64,000 nt of DNA from Streptomyces akebiae (GCF_019599145.1 NZ_CP080647.1:1860001-1924000); one strand, 5' to 3'; shown: positions 25,835 through 34,540, numbered from the stretch's first letter. The notes: a model not told the origin generated them from the letters alone. A program made the numbers and translations.

Positions 25835-26539
25835 ATGACCGCGATATCCCTCGGCCTCAGCTCCGCCCGCCGCGACGCACTGACCCGTCGCATACGCCTT
25901 CTGGTCGCCGCGACCATCACCTACAACGTCGTCGAGGCGATCGTCGCGGTCACCGCGGGCACCCTCGCCTCCTCCACCGCTCTGATCGGATTCGGCCTCG
26001 ACTCCGTCATCGAGGTCTCCTCCGCCGCCGCTGTCGCCTGGCAGTTCTCCGCCCGCGACCACGCCGCCCGCGAGGCCCGGGAGAAGACGACCCTGCGGAT
26101 CATCGCCGTCTCCTTCTTCACGCTCGCGCTCTACGTCACCATCGAGTCCACCCGCGCACTCACCAGCACCGGCGAAGCCGGCCACTCCCTCCCCGGCATC
26201 GTCCTCGCCGCCCTCTCCCTGGCCGTCATGCCGTTCCTGTCCGCCGCCCAGCGCAAGGCAGGCCGGGAACTCGGCTCCGCCAGCGCCGTCGCCGACTCCA
26301 AACAGACCCTCCTGTGTACGTACCTCTCCGCCGTCCTTCTCGTCGGCCTGCTGGCGAACCTGCTGCTCGGCTGGTCCTGGGCCGACCCCATCGCCGCCCT
26401 CGTGATCGCCGCCATCGCGGCCAAGGAAGGACGCGACGCCTGGCGAGGCGAAGGCTGCTGCGCCCCCTCCGCCCAGCTCACCCCCGCTGGCACACAGGCC
26501 GACACGTGCGGATGCCAGCCCGGCTGCTCCTGCTGCTGA
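25835..26539 (+). CDS. CDF-family cation efflux protein with Cys-rich tail
   Basis: A 234-residue membrane protein, ATG directly after the cmtR stop. Six hydrophobic segments; the metal site motif GFGLDSVIEVSS in TM2 and ADSKQTLLC in TM5 are typical of CDF pumps paired with CmtR. The C-terminus carries CC, CGC, C and CSCC (about GEGCCAPS to the end), which could deliver or buffer thiophilic metals such as Cd or Pb. It exports the metal sensed by CmtR. Confidence 0.9.
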   Translation: MTAISLGLSSARRDALTRRIRLLVAATITYNVVEAIVAVTAGTLASSTALIGFGLDSVIEVSSAAAVAWQFSARDHAAREAREKTTLRIIAVSFFTLALYVTIESTRALTSTGEAGHSLPGIVLAALSLAVMPFLSAAQRKAGRELGSASAVADSKQTLLCTYLSAVLLVGLLANLLLGWSWADPIAALVIAAIAAKEGRDAWRGEGCCAPSAQLTPAGTQADTCGCQPGCSCC

Positions 26540-26614
26540 ACTGCCCCACCCCCCGTGGAAAGATCGGCCGTAGCACCCTACGAACAGCGACCAGCAACCC
26601 TTGCGGGAGACGCC

Positions 26615-27277
26615 ATGCAGCACCACGACGGCGACCTCGCCGACACCCAGCAGGAACACTGGCAGCGCACCTACGCCGTCCACCCCGGCATGTACGGCCA
26701 GGAGCCCTCCGCGCCCGCCGTCCACGCCGCCGAGGTCTTCCGCGCCAACGGTGCCAAGGATGTGCTGGAACTCGGCGCGGGACACGGTCGCGACGCCCTG
26801 TACTTCGCACATGAGGGCTTCACCGTCCAGGCGACCGACTTCAGCGCCACCGGCCTCGAACAACTGAAAGACACCGCTCGGAGCCAGGGCCTGGCCGAGC
26901 GCATGACCACCGCTGTTCACGACGTGCGCGAGCCCCTGCCACTGCCCGACGCCTCCGTGGACGCCGTCTTCGCCCACATGCTGCTGTGCATGGCCCTGTC
27001 CACCCAGGAGATCCACGCCCTGGTCCGCGACATCCGGCGCGTCCTGCGTCCGGGCGGCGTGTTCATCTACACCGTCCGCCACACCGGCGACGCCCACTAC
27101 GGCACCGGAACCCCGCACGGCGACGACATCTACGAGCACGGCGGCTTCGCCGTGCACTTCTTCCCCCGTCACCTCGTCGACTCCCTCGCCGACGGCTGGA
27201 CCCTCAACGAAGTCCACGCCTTCGAGGAAGGCGAGCTGCCTCGCCGCCTGTGGCGCGTCACCCAGACTCGCCCCTGA
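26615..27277 (+). CDS. class I SAM-dependent methyltransferase
   Basis: A 220-residue protein from ATG 26615 (GGGAG five bases upstream). SAM-binding motif VLELGAGHGRDALYFA, acidic tip of strand 2 (VQATDFSA), and HDVREPLPLPDASVDAVFAHMLLC, then IRRVLRPGGVFIYTVRH. Third gene of the cmtR-CDF unit after 75 bases. Methylation of metalloids or thiols is conceivable from context, but substrate unknown. Confidence 0.85.
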   Translation: MQHHDGDLADTQQEHWQRTYAVHPGMYGQEPSAPAVHAAEVFRANGAKDVLELGAGHGRDALYFAHEGFTVQATDFSATGLEQLKDTARSQGLAERMTTAVHDVREPLPLPDASVDAVFAHMLLCMALSTQEIHALVRDIRRVLRPGGVFIYTVRHTGDAHYGTGTPHGDDIYEHGGFAVHFFPRHLVDSLADGWTLNEVHAFEEGELPRRLWRVTQTRP

Positions 27278-27469
27278 AGACCACCGCGCCGAGCGCGGAC
27301 GAGCACGGAGCCCTCACCGAATCCGCCGTACCCACAGCCGTACGCCTCGTACTGCAGCGACGGATTCAGCAAGTTCTGATCGCGGTGATTACCAATACGA
27401 AACGGCAACAGAGTGCTCCAAATTGGCGTTGCGGTGAGGGGAGTTGGTCTGGTCTGGTTCGCCGTCGAG

Positions 27470-27799
27470 TCAGGGGGTACGTCGGCGGCGCAGTTCGAAC
27501 GCGCCAGCCCAGTCGGGGTGATCGGCGATCAGCTTGCGGGCGTACAAGGCCGTGCAGTTGTTGTTCAGCCCTCGCAAGCCCTGCGGGAGTCGCCAACGCA
27601 GCGCTTCGAAGAGGGCCTTCAGTCCGATGCGGGTAGCTCCCGCCGTTATCCGGTCTGCGGTGAGCCGCTCCAACGCGCGGTAGACGTATGGGTGTTCAGT
27701 GTCGAAGTCGTGGAACTGCTCCGTGATCGTTCGCCTGTCGATACGAAGGCCAACAGGTTCGGGAAGCGGCAGGACGTCCTGCTTGACGGCGTAGGGCAT
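27470..27799 (-). CDS. small conserved hypothetical protein
   Basis: A 109-residue protein from ATG 27799. Core ITEQFHDFDTEHPYVYRALERLTADR, then ATRIGLKALFEALRWRLPQG, and NNCTALYARKLIADHPDWAGAFELRRRR at the end. Strong helix-forming pattern with conserved-looking Trp/Asp spacing; I know similar proteins only as hypothetical phage/plasmid proteins. Short Arg-rich tail. Confidence 0.65.
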   Translation of the reverse strand: MPYAVKQDVLPLPEPVGLRIDRRTITEQFHDFDTEHPYVYRALERLTADRITAGATRIGLKALFEALRWRLPQGLRGLNNNCTALYARKLIADHPDWAGAFELRRRRTP

Positions 27800-27859
27800 G
27801 GGAATCGGGCAGCCCTCCAGGAAGGCGGACGGGTGGGCGAGGCAGGTGCGAGGTGGAGG

Positions 27860-29101
27860 TCAGGCGGCTGACGGGCGCAGGTCCGGGAGGGTGCGCAGCC
27901 GGGTGAAGGCGGTGGCGAGGCCGATTGCCTGCAGGACGGCGCAGGCGGTGATCGCATGGCCGAGCTGGCTGGGCGGGATGGCGGCAACGAGCAGGCCTGC
28001 GACCGGGAAGGGCGTAAGGAGCAGCAGGATCGTCACCGCGAGGGTGTTGCCGAAGACGTCGGCGGGGATCAGGTGGGAGCGCAGGGTGCGCAGCACGACG
28101 GTCATGCCGCTTTCGCCGGCCATGAAGAGCGCGATCAACGCCAGATAGGCGGGGTAGGTGTGCGTGAGGGCGAGGGTGAGGCAGGCCGAGGCCGTGGTCG
28201 TCGCGCAGACGGCCCCGGCGGGCCACAGACCGCAGCGGTCGATGGCGTGGCGGCACAGGGAGATCGCGATCAGGGAGGCTGCGGCGGCTGCCGACCAGAG
28301 CAGGCCGACATCGGCGCTGGAGTGGCCGAACTGCTGGACGACGATCACCGGGGCGGCGGCCTGCAGGAGGCCGACGGCGAGGTTGGACAGTGTCAGCCCC
28401 GCGACGAGCCAGCCGAGTGCCGGCAGCGCGCGCAGGGTCTGCCAGCCCGTCTTCCATCCCTGCCGTACGGCCGCCGGGGTAGTGGCGTGCTGGTCGGTGT
28501 GCTGCTTGGGGGCGAGGGCGGCGGCGAGCAGGGAGAAGGCGGCGGTCGCGGCGAGCACGCCGGTGGCGCCGGTGTGGGCGAGGAGCAGTCCGGCGAGCGC
28601 GGGTCCGGCCAGGGTCGCCGTCTGATCGATGCCGAGGAGCACCGACTGCACACGGTGAGCACGCGCACCGGCGGTACGGCTTGCCAGCCCGCCCGCGGTT
28701 TCGGCCGCGACGTAGCTGAACTCGGTGAGCACACCGGTGCCGGCGGCGAGCACCATCACCGTGATTGTCTTCCCCGGCCCGCCCGTCTGGGCCCCAAGGA
28801 GCAGCGCGGCGGCCAGGACGAGGGTGGCCCGGGCGGTGGCCGCGAGGCGGAAGACGCGGGTGGTGCCGTGGCGGTCGACCAGGGCACCAGCCACGGCGAA
28901 GGCCATCAGCCGCGGCGCCCATTCCAGGGCGAAGGCCAAGCCCGTGAGGGCCGCGGATCCGGTGGTGGCGAGGACCAGCAGGGGGATGCCGTACGTCGTC
29001 ATGGCGAACGCGGCGGCGTCCATGCTGCGCGGGAGATAGACACTGCGCAGCAGGGGGGAAACCGGTCGGTGGGAGGGCCGGTTTCCGGTACGGGCTCTCA
29101 C
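27860..29101 (-). CDS. MFS exporter
   Basis: A 413-residue protein; GTG 29101 overlaps the stop of the upstream regulator (GTGA). About twelve helices; motif A-like VDRHGTTRVFR between TM2 and TM3, and IDQTATLAGPALAGLLL typical of DHA1/enterobactin-type exporters. Drug or metabolite export is expected, controlled by the two regulators translated with it. Confidence 0.85.
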   Translation of the reverse strand: MRARTGNRPSHRPVSPLLRSVYLPRSMDAAAFAMTTYGIPLLVLATTGSAALTGLAFALEWAPRLMAFAVAGALVDRHGTTRVFRLAATARATLVLAAALLLGAQTGGPGKTITVMVLAAGTGVLTEFSYVAAETAGGLASRTAGARAHRVQSVLLGIDQTATLAGPALAGLLLAHTGATGVLAATAAFSLLAAALAPKQHTDQHATTPAAVRQGWKTGWQTLRALPALGWLVAGLTLSNLAVGLLQAAAPVIVVQQFGHSSADVGLLWSAAAAASLIAISLCRHAIDRCGLWPAGAVCATTTASACLTLALTHTYPAYLALIALFMAGESGMTVVLRTLRSHLIPADVFGNTLAVTILLLLTPFPVAGLLVAAIPPSQLGHAITACAVLQAIGLATAFTRLRTLPDLRPSAA

Positions 29102-29619
29102 GCAGCGTGCTCCGTCTCATCCGCCGCGTGGGAGGAGCGGGATGCCACGGCGTCAAGGACCTGCGGATGCGTCTGGAGCCAGTCGGCCAGAGTGGTCCGC
29201 AGCTGACCAAGCGCGAAGGCCGCCTCGGTGGGGAAGACGGCGCCGTTGTCCCCGAGCAGTTTCAGGGTGTGCTGGACGCGGGTGACGAAGTCGCTGACGG
29301 TGCTGGGGTATTGGTGGGTGCGGGACCAGCGGGCGACGGTGTCGTACAGCTCGGCGAGATCCTCGCCTGCTTCGGTGAGCCGGTAGCGGGCCGGTGCGTG
29401 GTCGGCGAAATGCACCAGGCCCAGTGCGCGGGCGACGTCGATGGCGTAGCGCAGCTGGTGGCGGGTGAGGTCGCCGAAGGCGCCCTGGAGGCTGCCGCGT
29501 TGGTGGCTGATGGGGCCGTTGTCGTCGATCTCGCTGACCAGCCGGATCAGGGATGGCAGGGACAAGGTGTTGATGACCTGGCCGGTGTGCGGCTGGTTGA
29601 GGATCGCGGTGCTGGTCAT
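29098..29619 (-). CDS. winged-helix-like regulator
   Basis: A 173-residue protein; ATG 29619 overlaps the upstream stop, and its own stop overlaps the MFS start. N-terminal SLPSLIRLVSEIDDNGPIS followed by LTRHQLRYAIDVARALGLV and RYRLTEAGEDLAELYD forms a winged-helix pattern. C-terminal helices (FVTRVQHTLKLLGDNGAVF, ALGQLRTTLADWLQTHPQVL) may bind a ligand or dimerise. Probably a regulator of the exporter. Confidence 0.65.
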   Translation of the reverse strand: MTSTAILNQPHTGQVINTLSLPSLIRLVSEIDDNGPISHQRGSLQGAFGDLTRHQLRYAIDVARALGLVHFADHAPARYRLTEAGEDLAELYDTVARWSRTHQYPSTVSDFVTRVQHTLKLLGDNGAVFPTEAAFALGQLRTTLADWLQTHPQVLDAVASRSSHAADETEHAA

Positions 29620-30503
29620 CGGCGCGGGCCTCCTGCCGGAGAGATCGCCAGGGGGCGGGCGGGTATCGGGTGGGAGAAGAGGTCGCCGGGCTGCCACGGT
29701 GTGGCCGGGGCCTTGGCCATCTGGCCCGGGGCGGGCGCGGCCGGTGGCGCGGGAAGTCGGGACTGGGTGGTCAGCCATGGTCCCGAGCGGGCTGAGGGAG
29801 ACGGTGTCAGGGCCTGGCCCCACAGGGAGTGGGTAGCTTCGGCGAGGGGGTATCCGGCCGCCCACGCGGAGAGGGCCTGGTAGACCGGGGCGAGGGCCCG
29901 CCCGCTGGCGGAGAGCTGGTAGTCGCCGGACGGTGTGGTCTCGGCCAGTCCGTCGTCGATCACCCGGCGCAGCGGCGGGTAGACGCGGCTGAGGCTGTAG
30001 GTGGGCATGACCTCTGCGGCCAGTGCCTTGGCGCTCGCCAGCCCGCGGGCTTTCAGCGCCCACACCAGCGGTGTGGAGTGCCGCGGGCTGATCAGAGCGA
30101 TCGTGTCCTCGATGTTCTGTGCCACCGCGACCGGCTGCGGCTGAAGTTCGCCGGTGGCCTTGTTCCGTACGAGAGGCTTCTCCAGATGCGTGTCCCCCCA
30201 GGCGGCGAGCACGGGCAGGACGGGCATCAGGTCGGCGCCGCGACGGGTCAGTCCGTAGGTGACGTGCCGGGGGGTGTGCTCGGTGCGTTCGACGAGACCG
30301 GCGTCGACGAGCTTGCCCAGCTTCGGGTGGAGCTGGCCGTCCGCAAGCAGGGCGAGCTTTGCCTTGGCCTCGCTGTAGCGCAGCGGCTGGGCGGCGAGGG
30401 TCATCAGCACCCACACGCTCCAGTTGGGGGCAAGCATCTGAAGGCTCTCGGTGACGCGGGACAGGTCGTTCAGGTTGGTGCGGGACAGACCGGTGGCGGC
30501 CAA
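29616..30503 (-). CDS. double HxlR-type transcriptional regulator
   Basis: A 295-residue protein from TTG 30503 (GAGGAG upstream). Two HxlR/MarR-like winged helices in tandem: residues about 20-95 (LAPNWSVWVLMTLAAQPLRYSEAKAKL, then LVERTEHTPRHVTYGLTRRG) and about 145-215 (STPLVWALKARGLASAKALA, then YPPLRRVIDDGLAETT, YQLSASGRAL). Most HxlR proteins have one domain and dimerise; a fused pair would act as an intramolecular dimer. The tail is Pro-rich and basic. First gene of a fully overlapping three-gene operon with the next regulator and an MFS exporter. Confidence 0.8.
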   Translation of the reverse strand: MAATGLSRTNLNDLSRVTESLQMLAPNWSVWVLMTLAAQPLRYSEAKAKLALLADGQLHPKLGKLVDAGLVERTEHTPRHVTYGLTRRGADLMPVLPVLAAWGDTHLEKPLVRNKATGELQPQPVAVAQNIEDTIALISPRHSTPLVWALKARGLASAKALAAEVMPTYSLSRVYPPLRRVIDDGLAETTPSGDYQLSASGRALAPVYQALSAWAAGYPLAEATHSLWGQALTPSPSARSGPWLTTQSRLPAPPAAPAPGQMAKAPATPWQPGDLFSHPIPARPLAISPAGGPRR

Positions 30504-30532
30504 GGGGGAATCTCCTCAGGCGGGGCGATGGG

Positions 30533-30961
30533 TCAGCGGGTGCGGGCGACGGCACGCGCGGGAGCGGGAACCGGTGCGGCAGTGGGGGCGGCCGGCGCGG
30601 GCTCGGGCTTCGCGTCCGGGGCGGGGACGCGGTGCAGGCTGGCCAGGACTCCGCTCAGGGTCTTGGCGTGGGCGTCGCGGGTGGCGACGGCGTCGGAGAT
30701 CCGGCGCGCGCAGTCGAGGATGTGACCTGCCTCGAAGGTGCCGATCTCTCGTTCCGGATCGGCCAGTTGAAGCAGCCGCTGGCGTTGGAAGTCGATGTTG
30801 CGCTCGGCGAACTGCAGGTCGGTGAGGCCAGCGATCAGGGCGGCGAGCATGCTGCCGTCGGGGTTGAGGCCAGCCAAGGTTCCGAGGTCGGCCAGCGGCT
30901 GGGCGTACAGGTCCTCGATGCGCTCGGCGATCGTCTGGGCCGTGGCGTCAGGTGCGGGCAA
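30533..30961 (-). CDS. hypothetical protein
   Basis: A 142-residue protein from TTG 30961. Helical, probably coiled: AQTIAERIEDLYAQPLADLGTL, LTDLQFAERNIDFQRQRLLQL, GHILDCARRISDAVATRDAHAKTL. The last 40 residues are Pro/Ala-rich with a basic end (ARAVARTR). One of three consecutive helical proteins (30533-31887). Function unknown. Confidence 0.65.
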   Translation of the reverse strand: MPAPDATAQTIAERIEDLYAQPLADLGTLAGLNPDGSMLAALIAGLTDLQFAERNIDFQRQRLLQLADPEREIGTFEAGHILDCARRISDAVATRDAHAKTLSGVLASLHRVPAPDAKPEPAPAAPTAAPVPAPARAVARTR

Positions 30962-30970
30962 TCGGGGCTT

Positions 30971-31414
30971 TCACGGTCGGGGCCCTCGCACTGCCCCGGC
31001 TCGGATGTCGGCCGGGGCAGGCGGAAGGGCGGTGGTGGTCGTCGGCTGCGTGAGCCGTACGGGACGGCGTGGCACCGGCCCGGGTGGAGGCATGGTGCGC
31101 AGCAGCTGGCCGAGGGCGGCGACGTAGCCGTTGCGCCCGGCCAGGGCCGCTTCCATCCACTGGGCGTCGAAGCGCAGGTCGTCGGCGGACAGTTCGCTCA
31201 TGTCGCGATCGGCGGCGGTGGCCTCGTGGACGCGGTCCCGTACCCAGGCCACCTGCTCCTCGGCCACCACGAGGAAGGAGCGCAGCTCCAGCGCCCGCCG
31301 CAGCGCCGCGGACGCATCGCGGCCGGACGCCTGCGTGTACAGCTCACGCACGGCGGCGCCGAACGTCTGCTCCAGCAGGCTGTCCTGGCTGGAGGTCTTG
31401 TCGGCCACGCTCAC
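30971..31414 (-). CDS. hypothetical helical protein
   Basis: A 147-residue protein; GTG 31414 overlaps the upstream stop (GTGA). Helices include LLEQTFGAAVRELYTQA, AALRRALELRSFLVVAEEQVAWVRDRVHEAT and DDLRFDAQWMEAALAGRNGYVAALGQLLRTM. The tail is Pro/Arg-rich (RAGAVRGPRP). No family recognised. Confidence 0.65.
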   Translation of the reverse strand: MSVADKTSSQDSLLEQTFGAAVRELYTQASGRDASAALRRALELRSFLVVAEEQVAWVRDRVHEATAADRDMSELSADDLRFDAQWMEAALAGRNGYVAALGQLLRTMPPPGPVPRRPVRLTQPTTTTALPPAPADIRAGAVRGPRP

Positions 31415-31887
31415 CGGGCCGCCCCGCGTACGGGTGCCTGCGCGGTGTCCGGCACGGACGGTGCGGTGGTGGGCAGGGCCGGGCCCCGGCGGGCGGTGGG
31501 CGCCGTCCCGCGCCACGCCCCCGGGCTGCGGTTCCCGATCGCCTGAGGGTCGAGGAGGTGGCGCACCGTCATGGCGCGTCCCTCCCGCACGGTGTGCGCG
31601 CTGTTCACCGAGTCCGCGAGCCGCATGACGTGTTCGGGCAGCTCGACGAATTCGCCGTCGGGCACCGTGTCGACGTGGTGGGCGAGGGCTTGGGCAAGGG
31701 CGTCTTCGGCCCTGTTCAACACCTGCTGGGCCTCGGTAAGCAGCCCGTGCCAGCGCACGATCGTGGTGGCTTCCGGGTGGGCCTGCGGGGCGGCGACTAC
31801 CGCGCGTCGCAGCTCGGCAATCGGCATCTGGAAGCGGGACTGGATCTGCTCGGTCAGGACGCCCAGCACGTCGTCGGCGTCAGGCAC
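31411..31887 (-). CDS. hypothetical helical protein
   Basis: A 158-residue protein from GTG 31887 with AGGA eight bases upstream. Begins PDADDVLGVLTEQIQSRFQMPIAELRRAV, followed by a coiled segment (LLTEAQQVLNRAEDALAQALAHHVDTVP). C-terminal 50 residues are low-complexity, ending APVRGAAR. Coupled with the next gene. Confidence 0.65.
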   Translation of the reverse strand: MPDADDVLGVLTEQIQSRFQMPIAELRRAVVAAPQAHPEATTIVRWHGLLTEAQQVLNRAEDALAQALAHHVDTVPDGEFVELPEHVMRLADSVNSAHTVREGRAMTVRHLLDPQAIGNRSPGAWRGTAPTARRGPALPTTAPSVPDTAQAPVRGAAR

Positions 31888-31999
31888 AGCGCAATTCCTT
31901 TCCGTTGGATTCGAGGAGACAGGGCGTGGCATTTCCACGGCCCAACCGCCTTACAGACGAGTGCGATTCAGGGCCGTTCGGGAGAGAGGGGCAGACTGG

Positions 32000-32359
32000 T
32001 TAGTCCAGGCACATGCGGACGTCGCGATAGACGTAGGTCCCGGAAACCCAGCCCTTGACGCCGGTGGTCTTGTCGGTGATGTACACCCACTTCGCACCCT
32101 TGGTGGTCTTGTGCACCGTGAACTTGTGCGACTTGTAGAGGATGCCGACGGCGGTGGACTTGGTCGTCGCCTTCTTGCGGATGGTCACGGCGTTGGTGCC
32201 GTGGACCGCCCACGGGAGGTACGGCTTGCTGGTGCAGGATGACGCGGGCACCGCAGTGGCGACGGACCTCGGCGCTGCGGTGGCCGCAGAAGCCGACGCG
32301 AGGGGCAGTGCGAGCGCGCCGAGCAGTGCGGCGGATATCGCAATTCGGGTTGAGCGCAT
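32000..32359 (-). CDS. secreted SH3-domain protein
   Basis: A 119-residue protein with a clear signal peptide (MRSTRIAISAALLGALALPLASASA) and a bacterial SH3 domain: VHGTNAVTIRKKATTKSTAVGILYKSHKFTV...KWVYITDKTTGVKGWVSGTYV. Two Cys (near the domain ends) could form a disulfide. SH3b domains bind cell-wall peptide parts. A second secreted SH3-like protein is at 43349. The shared palindromic element (32447-32471) is 88 bases upstream. Confidence 0.85.
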   Translation of the reverse strand: MRSTRIAISAALLGALALPLASASAATAAPRSVATAVPASSCTSKPYLPWAVHGTNAVTIRKKATTKSTAVGILYKSHKFTVHKTTKGAKWVYITDKTTGVKGWVSGTYVYRDVRMCLD

Positions 32360-32446
32360 GGGGAATTGGGCTCCATGTCAGGAAGAAGGAACAGAGAATG
32401 CAGGCCGGACAGTTGCCTGTGCGGGCCGGATTCAAGAGTCCGGAGA

Positions 32447-32471
32447 ATCCCCGGTTTCGCTAACCGGGGAT
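32447..32471 (-). promoter_or_regulatory. shared palindromic promoter element, copy A
   Basis: ATCCCCGGTT (32447-32456), TCGCT loop, AACCGGGGAT (32462-32471). Read in the gene direction (minus), a -10-like ACATAGCAC precedes it and TCTCCGGA follows. Upstream of the SH3 gene; copies B and D have the same flanks and C is a split variant. Confidence 0.7.
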
Positions 32472-32546
32472 GGAGTGCTATGTTTCGCCGCCGCCGGACG
32501 GGAGCGGCGTGAATCGCACGGAAATCAACGGGCGTTGCCGCAGCCC

Positions 32547-33269
32547 TCACCGGCCGGGCCGGCGCGGTGGTTCAGATGACACGACGCGTGCCGCAGCCAC
32601 AGGCCGGGGGCTCTGGCGGGCGGGAGGCGCGGTCGTGGGCAGCGGGAGGTCTTGGCCGCTCCAGTGCGCTTCCCACCACGTCGTGGCGGCTTCGAAGGTG
32701 GCGAAGCCGCCTTCGCGCAGGGTTCGTGTCCAGGTGTCGGTGTCGACTTCTTCCAGCAGCACCCGGAAGGGCAGGGGGACTCGTTCGTCCAGCGCCCGCA
32801 GCAGCACCATGGTCTGCAGGGGCGCGTCGTCCTTGGTGTAGCTGGTCAGGAGGGCGAAGTGATCGCCGTCGCCACGCAACCGCTCCTCCAGCGCACGAGT
32901 GGCGTCGTCGGCGGGTGTGCCGCCCAGTCCCTCGGGCAGCAGGATCTTGTCCTCGGAGCAGCCGCGGGCTATCAGCCAGGACTGGGCCATCGCCGGCAAG
33001 GGCAGCGTGGCGTGGTCGAAGCGGAAGGTCCTTGTGGCGGTGTCGCGCTGGAGGTGGAGGGCGACGAGTTGGGCGTCACCTGGGATGCCCCAGGTGACGG
33101 CCCCGTTGTGGAGCACGAAGTAGCTGTGCCGGCCGTCGCTGGTGTGGTGCTTGGCCAGGACCGTGAGCTGGTCCTCGTCGATGCCGATGTGCTGCCAGAA
33201 CTGTTCGTCGACGGAGTCGTTGACAGCCCTGTAGCCATCGAGACGGAAGTCCGGGGTGTCTTGGGCCAT
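32547..33269 (-). CDS. conserved plasmid hypothetical protein
   Basis: A 240-residue protein, ATG 33269. Mixed alpha/beta: VDEQFWQHIGIDEDQLTVLAKHH, HSYFVLHNGAVTWGIPGDAQLVAL, FRFDHATLPLPAMAQSWLIARG, HFALLTSYTKDDAPLQTMVLLRAL and WWEAHWSGQDLPLP. Basic tail (EPPRRPGR). I recognise no domain. The composition and gene order suggest it belongs to the conjugation-accessory set. Confidence 0.65.
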   Translation of the reverse strand: MAQDTPDFRLDGYRAVNDSVDEQFWQHIGIDEDQLTVLAKHHTSDGRHSYFVLHNGAVTWGIPGDAQLVALHLQRDTATRTFRFDHATLPLPAMAQSWLIARGCSEDKILLPEGLGGTPADDATRALEERLRGDGDHFALLTSYTKDDAPLQTMVLLRALDERVPLPFRVLLEEVDTDTWTRTLREGGFATFEAATTWWEAHWSGQDLPLPTTAPPARQSPRPVAAARVVSSEPPRRPGR

Positions 33270-33319
33270 AGATGCTTTCGGATCGATCAGCGGTTGAAGT
33301 GGCGGTCCTGGCGCCCGGG

Positions 33320-34018
33320 TCAGCGGCGGGGGGCGGAAGAGGCTGGCCAGGTTCCGGGACGCTGCGCGGGCGGTGCAGTCCGCGTGGCCGGCCGGTGCGG
33401 TGCGGCGAGGAGCGCACGGCCGGTGTCGGTGAGGGTGACGGGCTGCCCGGCGTGCAGCGGATGAGCGTCGTCGCGCACGACGAGACCGGCCGCCTCAAGT
33501 CGCTGAAACTGGCTGTAGGCGAGGCGGGTACCGGATGCGGTCACGACCGACAGGCGCTGGGTGAGTAGGTGTTCGCGCAGCTTGGCGCCCTGGGCGATGG
33601 CCAGCAGGGCCGCCTGATCCGACGCTGGCAGCTCCGCCGCCGGACCTGTTCCACTCGAACGAACGGCAGCCTCGATGGGTTCGAGCGCCGCCACGACCTG
33701 TTGCTCGCGCTCGTCGCGGATGGCGGCGGCCTCTTCCAGCGTGGCGACGGTGCGGTTGATGCGCGAGAACAGGGCCTGGTCGACCGCGAACTCCCCGGAG
33801 GCCAGCCGCTGGAGCTGGACCCGGTAGAAGGTCACGCCGTGTTCGGCCTGGACCAGAGTGCGGTGGGCGTCGACCAGGCGGCTGCGTGGCTCGTCGAGGA
33901 GGTCGCGGTCGCGGTGCTGCCACAGCTGGTCGATGCTGTGGCCGACGGCCGCCTCGATGCGGTGATCGAGCGCCGTGAGCGCCTTCTTCGCCGGCGCGGG
34001 GGCAGGAGTGGCAGGCAT
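33320..34018 (-). CDS. hypothetical protein with C-terminal winged helix
   Basis: A 232-residue protein, ATG 34018. N-terminal two thirds are long helices (LDHRIEAAVGHSIDQLWQHRDRDLLDEPRSRL; AAAIRDEREQQVVAALEPIEAAV). The C-terminal part (LAYSQFQRLEAAGLVVRDDAHPLHAGQPVTLTDTGRALL) has the helix-wing pattern of DNA-binding winged helices. The tail is Pro/Arg-rich. A DNA-binding role is inference. Confidence 0.65.
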   Translation of the reverse strand: MPATPAPAPAKKALTALDHRIEAAVGHSIDQLWQHRDRDLLDEPRSRLVDAHRTLVQAEHGVTFYRVQLQRLASGEFAVDQALFSRINRTVATLEEAAAIRDEREQQVVAALEPIEAAVRSSGTGPAAELPASDQAALLAIAQGAKLREHLLTQRLSVVTASGTRLAYSQFQRLEAAGLVVRDDAHPLHAGQPVTLTDTGRALLAAPHRPATRTAPPAQRPGTWPASSAPRR

Positions 34019-34048
34019 GAAATAGGACTGGTTTCTCGGTGGGGGCGA

Positions 34049-34540
34049 TCACGACGGCGCATGGCCGGCGGGGATGTCGCCGAGGGGAATGCGGACATCG
34101 AGGTGAGAGCCGTCGCGGGTGTGTACGGCGGGGCCGAGCCGGGCGAGGAGGCGCAGCATCGGCGTGTTAGCGGCGTGGAGGTACGCAGTCAGGGTGTGGG
34201 CGCCACTGCGGCGGGCGTGGTCGGCGGCGTGCCGGGCCAGCAGGGTGCCGATGCCGCGGCGCTGGTGGGCGTCGGCGACCTGCAGTCCGAGATCGACGAC
34301 GCCAGCTTCGTGGCTGACGAGCCCGGCCGAGACCATCGCAAGCGGACGGCCCTCGGCGTCAAGGCCGATCCAGACATCGCAGTGGTCCAGCAGCCGGGTG
34401 AAGTCGCGATGGGTGATTCGGGTCCGCCCCCAGCGCAGGAGCAGGTTCGACTCGGAGCAGTCCTGGTGGAGGGAATCGGCCAGCGGCCGGTCCGCCTCGG
34501 TCGCTGGGTGGATCGTGGCGAGGGACGGCTGGTGGATCAG
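34049..34540 (-). CDS. GNAT-family N-acetyltransferase, probable CTG start
   Basis: The acetyl-CoA site DAHQRRGIGTLLARHAADHARRSG is clear. The N-terminal part needed for a full GNAT fold (HQDCSESNLLLRWG, HCDVWIGLDAEGRPLAMVSAGLV) is coded upstream of the first ATG (34336) without any in-frame ATG/GTG/TTG. The frame opens at CTG 34540, whose TGA-overlap with the preceding gene (CTGA) mimics the other coupled starts in this operon. This gives 163 residues, normal for the family. Substrate unknown. Confidence 0.75.
   Translation of the reverse strand: MIHQPSLATIHPATEADRPLADSLHQDCSESNLLLRWGRTRITHRDFTRLLDHCDVWIGLDAEGRPLAMVSAGLVSHEAGVVDLGLQVADAHQRRGIGTLLARHAADHARRSGAHTLTAYLHAANTPMLRLLARLGPAVHTRDGSHLDVRIPLGDIPAGHAPS

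Noticed and set aside
24742..26814. A 690-codon plus-strand frame
   Set aside because: Arg/Pro-rich shadow of the zinc-ribbon, cmtR and CDF genes in another frame, without any recognisable motif.
21476..27217. A 1913-codon open frame on the minus strand
   Set aside because: It runs antisense through the integrase, HTH, zinc-ribbon, cmtR, CDF and methyltransferase genes, all of which have family motifs. Long antisense frames are common in very G/C-rich DNA.
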